Of a DNA stretch of 64,000 bases, positions 1 through 8,414 are shown piece by piece (position 1 is the stretch's first letter; each line of letters starts with the position of its first letter). The notes below the pieces were generated by a model that was not told where the DNA came from, made no database searches, and was given only the letters and a program-made list of their open reading frames with translations. The stretch spans positions 1-64,000 of the forward strand of contig JAURGK010000011.1 of NCBI GenBank assembly GCA_030833845.1, read 5' to 3'. The position numbers and the translations under genes were made by a program. Origin of the DNA: Crocinitomicaceae bacterium (GTDB lineage Bacteria; Bacteroidota; Bacteroidia; Flavobacteriales_D; Crocinitomicaceae).

Positions 1-341
1 AGGCTAGGAGTTTGCTCATTTATTGTGGGTCCTTCAGAGTTTTGTGCTGTCATTGAGGGAGCTGCATCTTCAACTGAATTTTCTGGGGCGCTTGCACTGC
101 CATCCGTAGACAAAATCGCAATCACATCGCCTACCTGGGCAACTTGGTCTTTCTCGAATAAAATTTGAATTAGAGTGCCAGCAGCTTCTGAGGGCAATTC
201 GTTGTCCACTTTATCTGTAGCAACCTCAACAAGAGGTTCGTCCATTGCTACTGTATCGCCCACTTGTTTGAGCCAATTGGTAATGGTTGCTTCGGTTACG
301 CTTTCTCCCATTTTAGGAAGTCGTATTTCTATTTGAGCCAT
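1..341 (-). CDS. 2-oxo acid dehydrogenase E2 (dihydrolipoamide acyltransferase), N-terminal part
   Basis: Only the first 113 codons are in the window; the gene runs off the left edge. It starts at the ATG at 341 (MAQIEIRLPKMGES). Residues 1-80 are a lipoyl domain with the lipoylation motif ATDKVDNE, where Lys44 carries the lipoyl group. A linker rich in Ala, Ser, Pro and Glu follows, as between the domains of E2 proteins. In this family E2 takes the acyl group from the ThDP-dependent E1 and passes it to CoA. The DKVDNE form is usual in branched-chain and 2-oxoglutarate E2s, so substrate cannot be settled from this piece. The fused E1 at 30280-32274 is a possible partner although about 30 kb away. 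Confidence 0.9.
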   Translation of the reverse strand, partial: MAQIEIRLPKMGESVTEATITNWLKQVGDTVAMDEPLVEVATDKVDNELPSEAAGTLIQILFEKDQVAQVGDVIAILSTDGSASAPENSVEDAAPSMTAQNSEGPTINEQTPS

Positions 342-392
342 GTATTGTTAATTGATGTCTTTGCTTGCAAAATTAAGGAAATTCGGTAAATA

Positions 393-2315
393 TCAGTGTG
401 TGTCATTATCGAGCATATGTAGCTGATTCCAAACAGAAAGTAAATCGTAGCTAAGCCGATAAGACTTCATATAAATAAATGCTTGTAAGTCAAAAGCTTG
501 GTCCTGATTGAATTGAGGGCGAAGAATAAAACCCTTGACTTTTTTAGATGAAGGAGAGGGTGTGCCGATACCTACGAAAGAAAGCTGCCCCAGAGCGATT
601 TGCACCAGATTTCTCATGAATCTTTGCGGATTTTTGTATTTCCAAATCAATAGTGGGCTCAAGCATAAAAAAATCAGAGACATGAGCACATCAAAAAGTC
701 TTTTGAGTCTTTTGTTGGCGGGCAGTTGCAGCGCATCAAAATGCAAGTTATAATAGGCGCCTGCTTGGTCTATCGATGAACTTCCAATCAAGTAGCTAGT
801 GTCTGGTTGTGCAATCTTGTATTCTAAACTGAGGTTCGCAGTATCGGCCATCAATTGAATGGTATTGGAAGCACCGAAGTCTTTTGCTGAAAAAATAAGT
901 TCATTGATCTGATGCACCCGAATGATGTCTTGAAGCTCAGTGGTGTTTAAGGAATCCGTGCTAGGATTGATTTGTTGGATATGATCAATTTCGGGATAGG
1001 TAAGACCCAGAAGCTCTTCAATACGGTTAAATTCTTCGGCATTGGCAATAATGCCAAAGCGCTTTTTAGGAAGTTTGCCAAAGTTTATATTACCATAACG
1101 GATAAGGTCTTGGATCACTCTTCCAGCGTAAAAGACTCCGGTGAATCCCATGGCGCCCAATAAGATAAACAATCTTGAAAATTGCCATTCTTTAGGGAAT
1201 AGGGCATAAGCTACTAAAATTACCACCGTGGCAATAAAGGTACTTTTCCAAATTTGATGAATACGGCTTCCTTTGTCGTAGAGACCAAAAAGCCAGGTGC
1301 AAAATATCCAAATCAATATATAGGTCGGACTCAGATAGGTGTAGGCCATATCGGGAAACTCAATTTCATTTTTTTGCCATTGGCTGCCCAGTAAGCGCAG
1401 TATCATGTAAGTTCCGAAGGCATCATACAAGGGCCAGCTGACTTTTTGTAAAACTCTCTTTGCTATAGAAAGGCTTGCCCTTAAATAAATCGCCGTATGA
1501 ATTGCAATTGAAAAGAACTTGGCATAGCGCTCCGAAAAATGCTTTTTTGCAAAAATGATCATTGCATTGTAGAATACAAAAACATAGTTCAGGGAACCTT
1601 TTTTGGTGCTTTCTCCTTTGTAGTGAATGATTTTAGTTTCAGGAAAATAAACATTGGTAAAACCACCCAATTGAATGCGATATGATAAGTCAATATCCTC
1701 TCCATACATGAAGAAAGCTTCATCTAATAAGCCTACCTTGAGAAGGGCATCTGAACGCAACATCATAAAGGCACCACTCAATACATCCACCTCGTTGATC
1801 TCAAATTCATCAAGGTAACCCAAGTGGTAAGTGCCAAAGCGCTTGCTCTTAGGGAAAAGCGTAGCTAAGCCAAAAATTTTATAAAACGAAACAGCTGGAG
1901 TGGGTAGTCCTCGTTTGGATTCAGGTAAAAATTTTCCTTTACCGTCCAGCATGCGTACCCCAAGGCCACCCACCTTTGTATGCTTATCCATGTAGGCAAC
2001 ACATTTAAAAAATGTGTCTTGCTCAACAACTGTATCAGGGTTTAGCAACAATACATAACGCCCCTTACATTGCATGATGGCCTGATTGTTGGCCTTAGAA
2101 AAACCGAGATTTTCTGTATTGGCATAAAGATGCACATTTGGAAATTTTTTACCAACCATTTCCACAGATCCGTCTACACTGTTGTTGTCTACAACAAAAA
2201 CTTCCACATTTAGTTGCTGGCTTGCGGCTTCAACACTATTAAGACATTGCTCTAAAAAATTGGCAACATTATAATTGACAATAACAACACTAAGATCAAT
2301 TGGCTGGTCTCTCAT
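393..2315 (-). CDS. Family 2 glycosyltransferase fused to membrane and degenerate sugar-transferase-like region
   Basis: This 640-residue protein begins with a GT2 domain of GT-A fold (about 6-265). It shows VVIVNYN, the nucleotide-binding VVDNNSVDGS, NLGFSKANN, the metal-binding LLLNPDT, and GEDIDLSYR near 205-213, as in rhamnosyltransferase-like enzymes. Hydrophobic segments follow (about 325-400), then a Rossmann-like stretch. The C-terminal 100 residues begin KRLFDVLMSLIFL, which resembles the entry helix of bacterial sugar transferases (PF02397), but the usual catalytic motifs of that family are not visible. The likely role is adding a sugar to a cell-surface polysaccharide at the inner membrane; donor and acceptor are unknown. 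Its ATG overlaps the ridA stop (ATGA), so the two are probably cotranscribed. Confidence 0.82.
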   Translation of the reverse strand: MRDQPIDLSVVIVNYNVANFLEQCLNSVEAASQQLNVEVFVVDNNSVDGSVEMVGKKFPNVHLYANTENLGFSKANNQAIMQCKGRYVLLLNPDTVVEQDTFFKCVAYMDKHTKVGGLGVRMLDGKGKFLPESKRGLPTPAVSFYKIFGLATLFPKSKRFGTYHLGYLDEFEINEVDVLSGAFMMLRSDALLKVGLLDEAFFMYGEDIDLSYRIQLGGFTNVYFPETKIIHYKGESTKKGSLNYVFVFYNAMIIFAKKHFSERYAKFFSIAIHTAIYLRASLSIAKRVLQKVSWPLYDAFGTYMILRLLGSQWQKNEIEFPDMAYTYLSPTYILIWIFCTWLFGLYDKGSRIHQIWKSTFIATVVILVAYALFPKEWQFSRLFILLGAMGFTGVFYAGRVIQDLIRYGNINFGKLPKKRFGIIANAEEFNRIEELLGLTYPEIDHIQQINPSTDSLNTTELQDIIRVHQINELIFSAKDFGASNTIQLMADTANLSLEYKIAQPDTSYLIGSSSIDQAGAYYNLHFDALQLPANKRLKRLFDVLMSLIFLCLSPLLIWKYKNPQRFMRNLVQIALGQLSFVGIGTPSPSSKKVKGFILRPQFNQDQAFDLQAFIYMKSYRLSYDLLSVWNQLHMLDNDTH

Positions 2316-2698
2316 TTTTGGGCTATACAGGAGATTTCAATCGGAACATCGAGTGGAAGTCTAGCCACTTCAACAGTTTGTCTTGCAGGTGCTACACCAC
2401 TAAAAAATGCTGCATAAGTTTCATTCACTACCTGAAAATCATTGAGATCTTTTAAAAAGATACTCACCATCACCACATCGTCTTTATCGAACCCGGCTTC
2501 GGTTAGGAGGTTTTCAATATTCTCTAAAACACGCTGGGTAGCTACGGCTATGGTCGTTATTTCAAGTGAGCCTGTTTGAGGGTTCAAAGGGATTTGCCCA
2601 CTTATATAAAGTGTATGGCCTTTGAGTATTGCTTGACTGTAGGGGCCAACAGGAGCCGGTGCGTTTGGAATTTGAATAGCTTTTTTTGTTGAGGTCAT
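2312..2698 (-). CDS. ridA: RidA family enamine/imine deaminase
   Basis: At 128 residues this is the normal length for the YjgF/YER057c/UK114 family. It carries the N-terminal NAPAPVGPYSQA signature, the YISGQIPLNP strand, and PARQTVEVARLP, which holds the arginine that binds the substrate carboxylate. VPIEISCIA near the C-terminus holds the conserved glutamate. RidA hydrolyses reactive 2-aminoacrylate and related enamines released by PLP enzymes, in the cytoplasm and usually as a trimer. It is the first gene of a pair with the downstream glycosyltransferase (4-nt overlap) and is divergent from the amidotransferase gene at 2749. A near-consensus minus-strand -7 element (TTACTTTG, 2726-2733) lies upstream. 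Confidence 0.93.
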   Translation of the reverse strand: MTSTKKAIQIPNAPAPVGPYSQAILKGHTLYISGQIPLNPQTGSLEITTIAVATQRVLENIENLLTEAGFDKDDVVMVSIFLKDLNDFQVVNETYAAFFSGVAPARQTVEVARLPLDVPIEISCIAQK

Positions 2699-2717
2699 GC
2701 CAAATGCTTGAATTTAC

Positions 2718-2725
2718 TACTTTTG
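2718..2725 (+). promoter_or_regulatory. Bacteroidota -7 element upstream of the pabA/trpG-like gene
   Basis: TACTTTTG fits TAnnTTTG and lies 23 nt before the GTG start at 2749. It abuts a minus-strand near-match (TTACTTTG, 2726-2733) that would serve ridA, so the two promoters are nearly back to back. No TTG is seen at the usual distance for the -33 element. Confidence 0.5.
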
Positions 2726-2748
2726 CAAAGTAACAAAAAACAAGCTAC

Positions 2749-3312
2749 GTGAGGGTTCTTTTGATCGATTTTTATGATTCCTTTACGTACAATCTTGTGC
2801 ATTACCTAGAAGGATTTGATTTGGCTCTCGATGTCATACGCTTCGATGAAATTGATCATTCTTTGTTGCCCGATTACGACGCCTTTGTGTTGTCACCCGG
2901 GCCAGGTTTGCCCAAAGATAAAGAAGGTTTATTTTCTTTTTTGGAACAAATGGTGGGGCGCAAACCCATCCTAGGAGTTTGCCTTGGGATGCAAGCACTG
3001 ACAGAGTACTTAGGGGGTTCGCTTGAGAATCAAGCGCTTGTAAAACATGGTTGTCAGGAAGTGATTGATATTCATGCAAAAAGTGGTTTGTTTAAAAATT
3101 TACCCGATGCGCTCGAAGTGGGTTTATATCATTCTTGGAAAGTAAAGTGTCCTAAGCAATGGATCACTGCAAGCTCCAAAACAAAGGTTCCAATGGCTAT
3201 AGAGGTGCCCCAAAAAAAGGTTTACGGTGTACAGTTTCATCCTGAATCTATTATGACTCCACATGGTATAGAAATTTTGCACAACTTTATACAAATTGTT
3301 CACAGTGTCTAA
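2749..3312 (+). CDS. pabA: Aminodeoxychorismate/anthranilate synthase, glutamine amidotransferase subunit
   Basis: This 187-residue class I glutamine amidotransferase has the DFYDSFTYNL start typical of PabA/TrpG, the LSPGPGLP oxyanion loop, the nucleophile in GVCLGMQAL, and the His-Glu pair in VQFHPESI. It would release ammonia from glutamine for the chorismate-using partner, giving aminodeoxychorismate (folate) or anthranilate (tryptophan). No PabB or TrpE lies next to it, which favours a stand-alone or dual-use subunit; pabA versus trpG cannot be decided here. The start is GTG at 2749, because the family motif begins immediately after it. Its stop overlaps the start region of the next gene. 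Confidence 0.88.
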   Translation: MRVLLIDFYDSFTYNLVHYLEGFDLALDVIRFDEIDHSLLPDYDAFVLSPGPGLPKDKEGLFSFLEQMVGRKPILGVCLGMQALTEYLGGSLENQALVKHGCQEVIDIHAKSGLFKNLPDALEVGLYHSWKVKCPKQWITASSKTKVPMAIEVPQKKVYGVQFHPESIMTPHGIEILHNFIQIVHSV

Positions 3313-3751
3313 ATTCTTAATTTTTTCTTTTTTCGTTCTTTTAAATGGGCTGGTTCGCTCGCAATCTTGCACCGGATACTGGATTACCATAGACGATGCT
3401 ACAGGGTTAAAAAAATCGGTCGTTGAACTATATAAAAAAGAGGGAAAGCTCTACGGGAAGGTAGTCTACATATACAAGCGTGGAAAGGATGGCCCCAACT
3501 CAAAATGCACGGAGTGCAGCGGAAAACTATTCAATCAGCCTATTATGGGAATGCTCGTTTTGAGAAATATGAGTTGGGATGGTTCGAGGTGGGAAGGAGG
3601 CACTATTTTAGACCCTGACAATGGCAAAACCTATGATTGTACCATTTGGCTCAATGCCAATAACCACGATAGATTGAACGTGAGAGGATACATTGGTCCA
3701 TTTTTTCGAACCCAAGAATGGATCAGGATAGAGAGTATTCCAAAAGATTAA
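3305..3751 (+). CDS. DUF2147 secreted protein
   Basis: This is a 148-residue protein with a signal peptide (MSKFLIFSFFVLLNGLVRSQ) and a compact domain of DUF2147 type. It shows GYWITIDDATGLKKSVVELY near the N-terminus, GKVVYIYKRG, the Cys pair in SKCTECSG, WEGGTILDPDNGKTYDC, and LNVRGYIGPFFRTQEW near the end. Members are small beta-rich periplasmic or surface proteins of unknown function. The start chosen is GTG at 3305, overlapping the previous stop; TTG at 3296 is in frame but would add three residues before the signal peptide. The overlap suggests cotranscription with the amidotransferase gene, probably without functional linkage. Confidence 0.85.
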   Translation: MSKFLIFSFFVLLNGLVRSQSCTGYWITIDDATGLKKSVVELYKKEGKLYGKVVYIYKRGKDGPNSKCTECSGKLFNQPIMGMLVLRNMSWDGSRWEGGTILDPDNGKTYDCTIWLNANNHDRLNVRGYIGPFFRTQEWIRIESIPKD

Positions 3752-3797
3752 ACTTTTTGAAGGTTTAATTGTTTGAAACGTAACAATCTCCCATATC

Positions 3798-6218
3798 ATG
3801 AATCGAATTTTTCAAACTGCCTTATTTTCTTTCATCTGCACGTCTTTTTTTTCACAAACGGGTTATTTGTCTGGCAAGATTACCAATTTAGCGAACGGCA
3901 CTTCGGTATCTCCAGCCAAGGTTAATATCATAGAATTGCAAGAATTGCGGGCCGTAGATCTCGATGGAAAATTTGCTTTTGAAGGACTTGCCCCAGGTAT
4001 TTATACAGTTAAATTTACCGCTCCTGGTTTCCAAGAAAAAATTCAGTCCGAGGTACTCATTACCAATGCAAGACCAACGGAGTTGAACGTAGAACTCGAA
4101 GAACGCGTTCAAACTTCCAAGGACATCAAAGTCACTGCCGCCCCTTTTGTGCGTAAATTGGAATCGCCAAATTCACTCAAAACTTTGAGTGCAACAGAAG
4201 TCGAGCGCCTACCAGGTGCCAACCGCGATGTAAGTAAGGTAATTGCAGCGCTTCCGGGCGTTGCGGCAAGGGCCACTTTTCGCAACGATATCATTATCAG
4301 AGGAGGTTCTCCTGGCGAAAATAAATTTTATCTAGATGGTATCGAGGTGCCCAATATCAATCATTTTGCCACACAAGGAAGTAGTGGGGGCCCAGTTGGC
4401 CTGCTCAATGTAAATTTTATCCGCGAAGTGGAGTTTTACTCAGGTGCATTTCCTGCAAATCGAGCCAACGGGCTCTCTTCTGTACTTTCTTTCAAACAAA
4501 AAGACGGCAACAAGGATGCCTTGATAACCAATTTTGCTCTAGGTTCCTCTGATGCAGCCCTGACCTTAGATGGTCCAATAGGGCAAAAGGGTGATTTTAT
4601 TTTTTCACTTCGTAGGTCTTATTTACAGTTTTTATTTGCCGCACTCAAATTACCCATTCTGCCTACCTACAATGACTATCAATTTAAATTTAATTTTCAG
4701 CTCACCCCAAAAGATAAATTGTCTGTCATTGGTTTGGGTGCGCTTGATCAATTTGGGCTCAATGATCAGGTCAATAACGGCCTAACTGATACCAATCAAA
4801 TCAAGTACAATAATTTCATTTTAGGAAATCTTCCTATGCAAGGGCAGTGGAATTATACAATGGGTGCAGTGTGGCAACATGCATCTAAGTCCTCTATTCA
4901 GACGGTGGTAGCGAGTAGGAATATGCTCAATAACCGCGCATATCGCTACAAGGACCGCATTGAAGAACCACAATATCTTTTGCAAGACTACAGTTCTTTT
5001 GAAGCAGAAAATAAATTGCGTGTTGAACATACCTATTTAAAGAATGGTTGGCGATGGAATATAGGGTTGGGTTATGAATTTGCCAAATATTTTAACGACA
5101 CTTATCAGCAACTGACCATTTTTGGACAACCCGCCGTTATTGATTTTCAGTCTGAATTGAACTTGCATAAATATGCTGCATTCAGTCAACTCGGCAAAGC
5201 TTTTATGAATGAAAGATTGCGTTTGTCATTAGGAGTGCGTGCCGATGGTACTACTTATAGCACACAAATGCGCAACCCATTTAAGCAGTTTTCTCCAATG
5301 TTTTCAGCATCATACAGACTCACTGAAAATTTAGCTATCAATGCCAACATCGCGCGTTACCATCAATTGCCTGCCTATACCATCCTTGGGTATAGAGACG
5401 CCACAGGAAATTTAGTCAATGCGCAAAACGGTTTGCGCTACATTCAAGCAGATCATTTTGTTTTTGGGACAGAATACCTCTTCAAATGGAATGCCAGGGT
5501 TACACTTGAGGGTTTTTACAAGAAGTATAACTATTACCCATTCTCCACAAAAGATTCCATTTCATTGGCCAATATTGGTTCTGATTTTGGCGTGGTAGGC
5601 AATGAGGCGGTAAGCTCGAGTTCATCGGGTAGGAGCTATGGTTCTGAATTTTTATATCAGCAAAAGCTCTACAAAGGATTTTATGCAGTACTGGCCTACA
5701 CTTGGGTGCGTTCGGAATTCCGGGATAAAAATAATGTGTATGTTCCAACTTCTTGGGACAGCCGCCATATTGTTTCATTAACAGGTGGCAAACGCTTCAA
5801 TAATGGCTGGGAGTTTGGTATGCGCTGGCTATATTCAGGTGGCGCACCCTATACGCCATATAATGTAGCGACCTCTTCCTTAACCGCTAATTGGGATGTC
5901 AATGGAGTAGGTTTATTAGATTACTCGCAACTCAACAGCGCTAGAGAGTCAAGTTTTCATCAATTAAATGTGCGCGTTGATAAAAAGCTATACCTTAAGA
6001 AGTTCAATATGAATTTCTATTTGGATATTCAAAATGTCTATGGATACAAGGCAAAATTGGCACCAATCTTGCTTGTCGAGACCGATGCCAACAACCAACC
6101 CGTGCTTGATGCCAACGACCCAACGCGCTACCAAACCAAACTCATCGAAAACGCCTCGGGTATTGTGCAGCCGACTATAGGTATCATTATCGAGTTCGTT
6201 ACCAAAAAAGCGAAATAA
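3798..6218 (+). CDS. TonB-dependent outer membrane receptor with carboxypeptidase-like N-terminal domain
   Basis: This 806-residue protein has a signal peptide (to about residue 19), a carboxypeptidase-regulatory-like beta-sandwich (about 20-105, GYLSGKITNLANGTS to TELNVELEE), a plug domain (about 110-230, with LPGANRDVSKVIAALPGVAAR and IIIRGGSPGENKFYLDGIEVPN), then a long beta-barrel rich in aromatic residues. The architecture is that of Bacteroidota TonB-dependent receptors that import large or scarce ligands across the outer membrane using TonB energy. No SusD-like lipoprotein follows, so it is not a SusCD pair and the ligand cannot be inferred. It stands alone between the DUF2147 gene and ndk. 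Confidence 0.9.
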   Translation: MNRIFQTALFSFICTSFFSQTGYLSGKITNLANGTSVSPAKVNIIELQELRAVDLDGKFAFEGLAPGIYTVKFTAPGFQEKIQSEVLITNARPTELNVELEERVQTSKDIKVTAAPFVRKLESPNSLKTLSATEVERLPGANRDVSKVIAALPGVAARATFRNDIIIRGGSPGENKFYLDGIEVPNINHFATQGSSGGPVGLLNVNFIREVEFYSGAFPANRANGLSSVLSFKQKDGNKDALITNFALGSSDAALTLDGPIGQKGDFIFSLRRSYLQFLFAALKLPILPTYNDYQFKFNFQLTPKDKLSVIGLGALDQFGLNDQVNNGLTDTNQIKYNNFILGNLPMQGQWNYTMGAVWQHASKSSIQTVVASRNMLNNRAYRYKDRIEEPQYLLQDYSSFEAENKLRVEHTYLKNGWRWNIGLGYEFAKYFNDTYQQLTIFGQPAVIDFQSELNLHKYAAFSQLGKAFMNERLRLSLGVRADGTTYSTQMRNPFKQFSPMFSASYRLTENLAINANIARYHQLPAYTILGYRDATGNLVNAQNGLRYIQADHFVFGTEYLFKWNARVTLEGFYKKYNYYPFSTKDSISLANIGSDFGVVGNEAVSSSSSGRSYGSEFLYQQKLYKGFYAVLAYTWVRSEFRDKNNVYVPTSWDSRHIVSLTGGKRFNNGWEFGMRWLYSGGAPYTPYNVATSSLTANWDVNGVGLLDYSQLNSARESSFHQLNVRVDKKLYLKKFNMNFYLDIQNVYGYKAKLAPILLVETDANNQPVLDANDPTRYQTKLIENASGIVQPTIGIIIEFVTKKAK

Positions 6219-6247
6219 ATGTTACACATCTTTTTTTAAAAAAGTGG

Positions 6248-6255
6248 TATCTTTG
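6248..6255 (+). promoter_or_regulatory. Bacteroidota -7 promoter element of ndk
   Basis: TATCTTTG matches TAnnTTTG exactly and is followed by CACCC. It ends 20 nt before the ndk ATG. No convincing TTG -33 element is present at the usual spacing; an A/T-rich tract lies there instead. Confidence 0.65.
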
Positions 6256-6275
6256 CACCCAAATTAATTATACAC

Positions 6276-6695
6276 ATGGCAACCAACAGAACATTTACTA
6301 TGCTCAAGCCCGATGCGATTGAAAACGGTCATATGGGCAAAATTATCGATATGATCATCGGCGCAGGCTTTCAGATCAAGGCAATGAAATATACTCAATT
6401 GACTGAGGCGCAGGCTAAGGCTTTTTACGAGGTTCATGCTGAGCGTCCGTTTTACGGAGAACTTGTTGAGTATATGACAAGCGGCCCAATTGTGGCAGCA
6501 ATTCTTGAAAAAGAAAATGCAGTTGCAGATTTTCGTACCCTTATCGGTGCTACCGACCCAGCAGAAGCTGCAGACGGAACCATTCGCAAGGCTTATGCTG
6601 AAAGCAAAGGTCGCAACGCCGTACACGGTTCTGATTCAGATGAAAATGCAGAAATAGAAGGTAAATTTCATTTCGCAGCGAACGAAATTTTTTAA
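6276..6695 (+). CDS. ndk: Nucleoside-diphosphate kinase
   Basis: The protein has 139 residues, normal for bacterial Ndk. It transfers the gamma phosphate from ATP to nucleoside diphosphates through a phosphohistidine intermediate. The start is [15 protein letters not shown], the active-site motif is [10 protein letters not shown] with His117, and the family pattern runs throughout ([25 protein letters not shown]). It acts in the cytoplasm to balance NTP and dNTP pools. It has its own promoter at 6248 and a strong terminator directly downstream, so it is most likely monocistronic. Confidence 0.98.
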   Translation: MATNRTFTMLKPDAIENGHMGKIIDMIIGAGFQIKAMKYTQLTEAQAKAFYEVHAERPFYGELVEYMTSGPIVAAILEKENAVADFRTLIGATDPAEAADGTIRKAYAESKGRNAVHGSDSDENAEIEGKFHFAANEIF

Positions 6696-6716
6696 TTTCA
6701 CGCTATCAATAGATTT

Positions 6717-6742
6717 AAAGACCGCTCAAGCGGTCTTTTTTT
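6717..6742 (+). terminator. Rho-independent terminator after ndk
   Basis: A perfect 10-bp stem (AAAGACCGCT paired with AGCGGTCTTT) with a 2-nt apparent loop, which would open to 4 nt or more, is followed by a T-run. It lies 22 nt after the ndk stop and 12 nt before the prfC start. Confidence 0.9.
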
Positions 6743-6754
6743 ATGCAATAGACA

Positions 6755-8347
6755 ATGAAATTCTCAGAAGCCATAGAAACCCGTCGTACTTTCGGTATCA
6801 TCTCGCATCCGGATGCTGGAAAAACAACACTCACTGAAAAACTTCTGCTCTTTGGAGGAGCTATCCAAACTGCAGGTGCTGTAAAGAATAATAAAATAAA
6901 GAAAACGGCTACTTCCGATTTCATGGAAATCGAAAAACAACGTGGTATTTCTGTAGCGACTTCCGTCATGGCTTTTGGCTACAATGGCAAACAAATAAAT
7001 ATCCTTGACACACCTGGTCACAAAGATTTTGCTGAAGACACCTTCAGAACCCTTACTGCAGTTGATAGCGTAATACTCGTCATTGACTGTGCCAATGGTG
7101 TGGAGGCTCAGACAGAGCGCCTTATGGAAGTATGCCGGATGCGCAATACGCCGGTGATCATTTTTATCAATAAAATGGACCGGGACGGAAAGGAGGCTTT
7201 TGACCTACTCGATGAATTAGAGGCTAAACTGAATATTAAAGTGTGTCCACTTACATGGCCAATTGGAATGGGCGATCGCTTTTTGGGAGTCTATAATATT
7301 TATCAGAAAGGGCTCAATTTATTTTCAGCCAATAAAACCAAAATTTCTGAAGATGTGATTTCCATTGCGGATCTTTCAGATTCGAGTTTGGATCAAATCA
7401 TCGGAGAGGCTCCCGCAGTAGAACTTCGCGAGGAAATTGATATGATTGAAGGAGTTTATGACTCTTTTGATAGAAATACTTATTTAGCAGGTGAGGTGGC
7501 ACCCGTATTCTTTGGTTCAGCAGTCAACAACTTTGGCGTAAAAGAGCTCCTCGATACATTTTGCGAGATTTCTCCATCGCCACGGGGCCGACAGACTGAC
7601 TTGCGCGAGATTTATCCTACCGATGAGCGTTTTTCAGGATTTGTATTTAAAATTCATGCCAACCTAGATCCAAAACACCGTGACCGCATTGCCTTTTTGC
7701 GCATCGTTTCGGGAAAATTTGAACGCAATAAGTTTTATCATCACGTCAGATTGAATAAAGACATGAAGTTTCCAAACCCAACTTCATTTATGGCCCAGGA
7801 TAAAAGTGTCATTGACGATGCTTATCCTGGAGATGTGATTGGTCTTTATGATACAGGGTCTTTTAAGATTGGTGATACACTCACCACCGGAGAGAAGATG
7901 ATGTTCAAAGGCATTCCGTCGTTTTCACCGGAAATTTTTCAAGAACTTGAAAATTTAGATCCGCTCAAATCTAAGCAACTTGATAAAGGCATACGCCAGT
8001 TGATAGATGAAGGGGTAGCGCAGCTTTTCATTCAACAGCCTGGTAATCGAAAAATTGTTGGTACCGTAGGGCAATTGCAATTCGAAGTTATTTCATATCG
8101 CTTGATCCATGAATATGGCGCCAATTGCCGATTTGTACCTCGAAATTATTATAAAGCATGCTGGATTACTTCCTCTAATGCCGAACAACTCGCTTCATTT
8201 GAGCGCGCCAAGAGCAATTATATTGCGCTCGACAAGGATGAAAATCTGGTGTTTTTAGCAGAAACACCATTTTTATTACAAATGGCAGAACAAGATTATC
8301 CAGACCTTACTTTTCATCAAACTTCGGCCTTTAAATTAGAAGGTTAA
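6755..8347 (+). CDS. prfC: Peptide chain release factor 3
   Basis: This 530-residue translational GTPase matches RF3 in length and layout. Its G-domain shows the P-loop [13 protein letters not shown] (17-29), the switch sequence [23 protein letters not shown] and NKMDRDG. Domains II and III follow, with [13 protein letters not shown] near the C-terminus. RF3 uses GTP to remove RF1 or RF2 from the ribosome after peptide release. RF3 keeps the short QRGIS switch that distinguishes it from EF-G (QRGIT). The ATG at 6755 follows the ndk terminator closely, leaving little room for a promoter, so it may partly depend on read-through. Confidence 0.96.
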   Translation: MKFSEAIETRRTFGIISHPDAGKTTLTEKLLLFGGAIQTAGAVKNNKIKKTATSDFMEIEKQRGISVATSVMAFGYNGKQINILDTPGHKDFAEDTFRTLTAVDSVILVIDCANGVEAQTERLMEVCRMRNTPVIIFINKMDRDGKEAFDLLDELEAKLNIKVCPLTWPIGMGDRFLGVYNIYQKGLNLFSANKTKISEDVISIADLSDSSLDQIIGEAPAVELREEIDMIEGVYDSFDRNTYLAGEVAPVFFGSAVNNFGVKELLDTFCEISPSPRGRQTDLREIYPTDERFSGFVFKIHANLDPKHRDRIAFLRIVSGKFERNKFYHHVRLNKDMKFPNPTSFMAQDKSVIDDAYPGDVIGLYDTGSFKIGDTLTTGEKMMFKGIPSFSPEIFQELENLDPLKSKQLDKGIRQLIDEGVAQLFIQQPGNRKIVGTVGQLQFEVISYRLIHEYGANCRFVPRNYYKACWITSSNAEQLASFERAKSNYIALDKDENLVFLAETPFLLQMAEQDYPDLTFHQTSAFKLEG

Positions 8348-8354
8348 AAAATTC

Positions 8355-8368
8355 TTGATTTAAATCAA
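8355..8368. promoter_or_regulatory. Perfect FNR-type box upstream of the pirin gene
   Basis: TTGAT-TTAA-ATCAA matches the classical FNR consensus TTGAT-N4-ATCAA exactly and extends to an 18-bp perfect palindrome (8353-8370). It lies between prfC and the pirin gene. Its centre (8361.5) is about 41.5 bp upstream of the start predicted from the -7-like TATTTTAG at 8392-8399, the position of a class II Crp/Fnr activator. No T-run follows, so it is not a terminator. Confidence 0.6.
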
Positions 8369-8391
8369 GAGGCCCTTTTGAGTAAATCAAT

Positions 8392-8399
8392 TATTTTAG
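8392..8399 (+). promoter_or_regulatory. Near-consensus -7 element of the pirin gene
   Basis: TATTTTAG differs from TAnnTTTG at one position. It ends 15 nt before the ATG at 8415, and the FNR-type box is placed where an activator would replace the -33 contact. Confidence 0.4.
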
Positions 8400-8414
8400 T
8401 ATCAAATAATTGCT

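Noticed and set aside
3747-3769. Hairpin after the DUF2147 gene
   Set aside because: The stem is only 7 bp and all A/T-rich apart from one pair, with no T-run, so it is not a convincing terminator.
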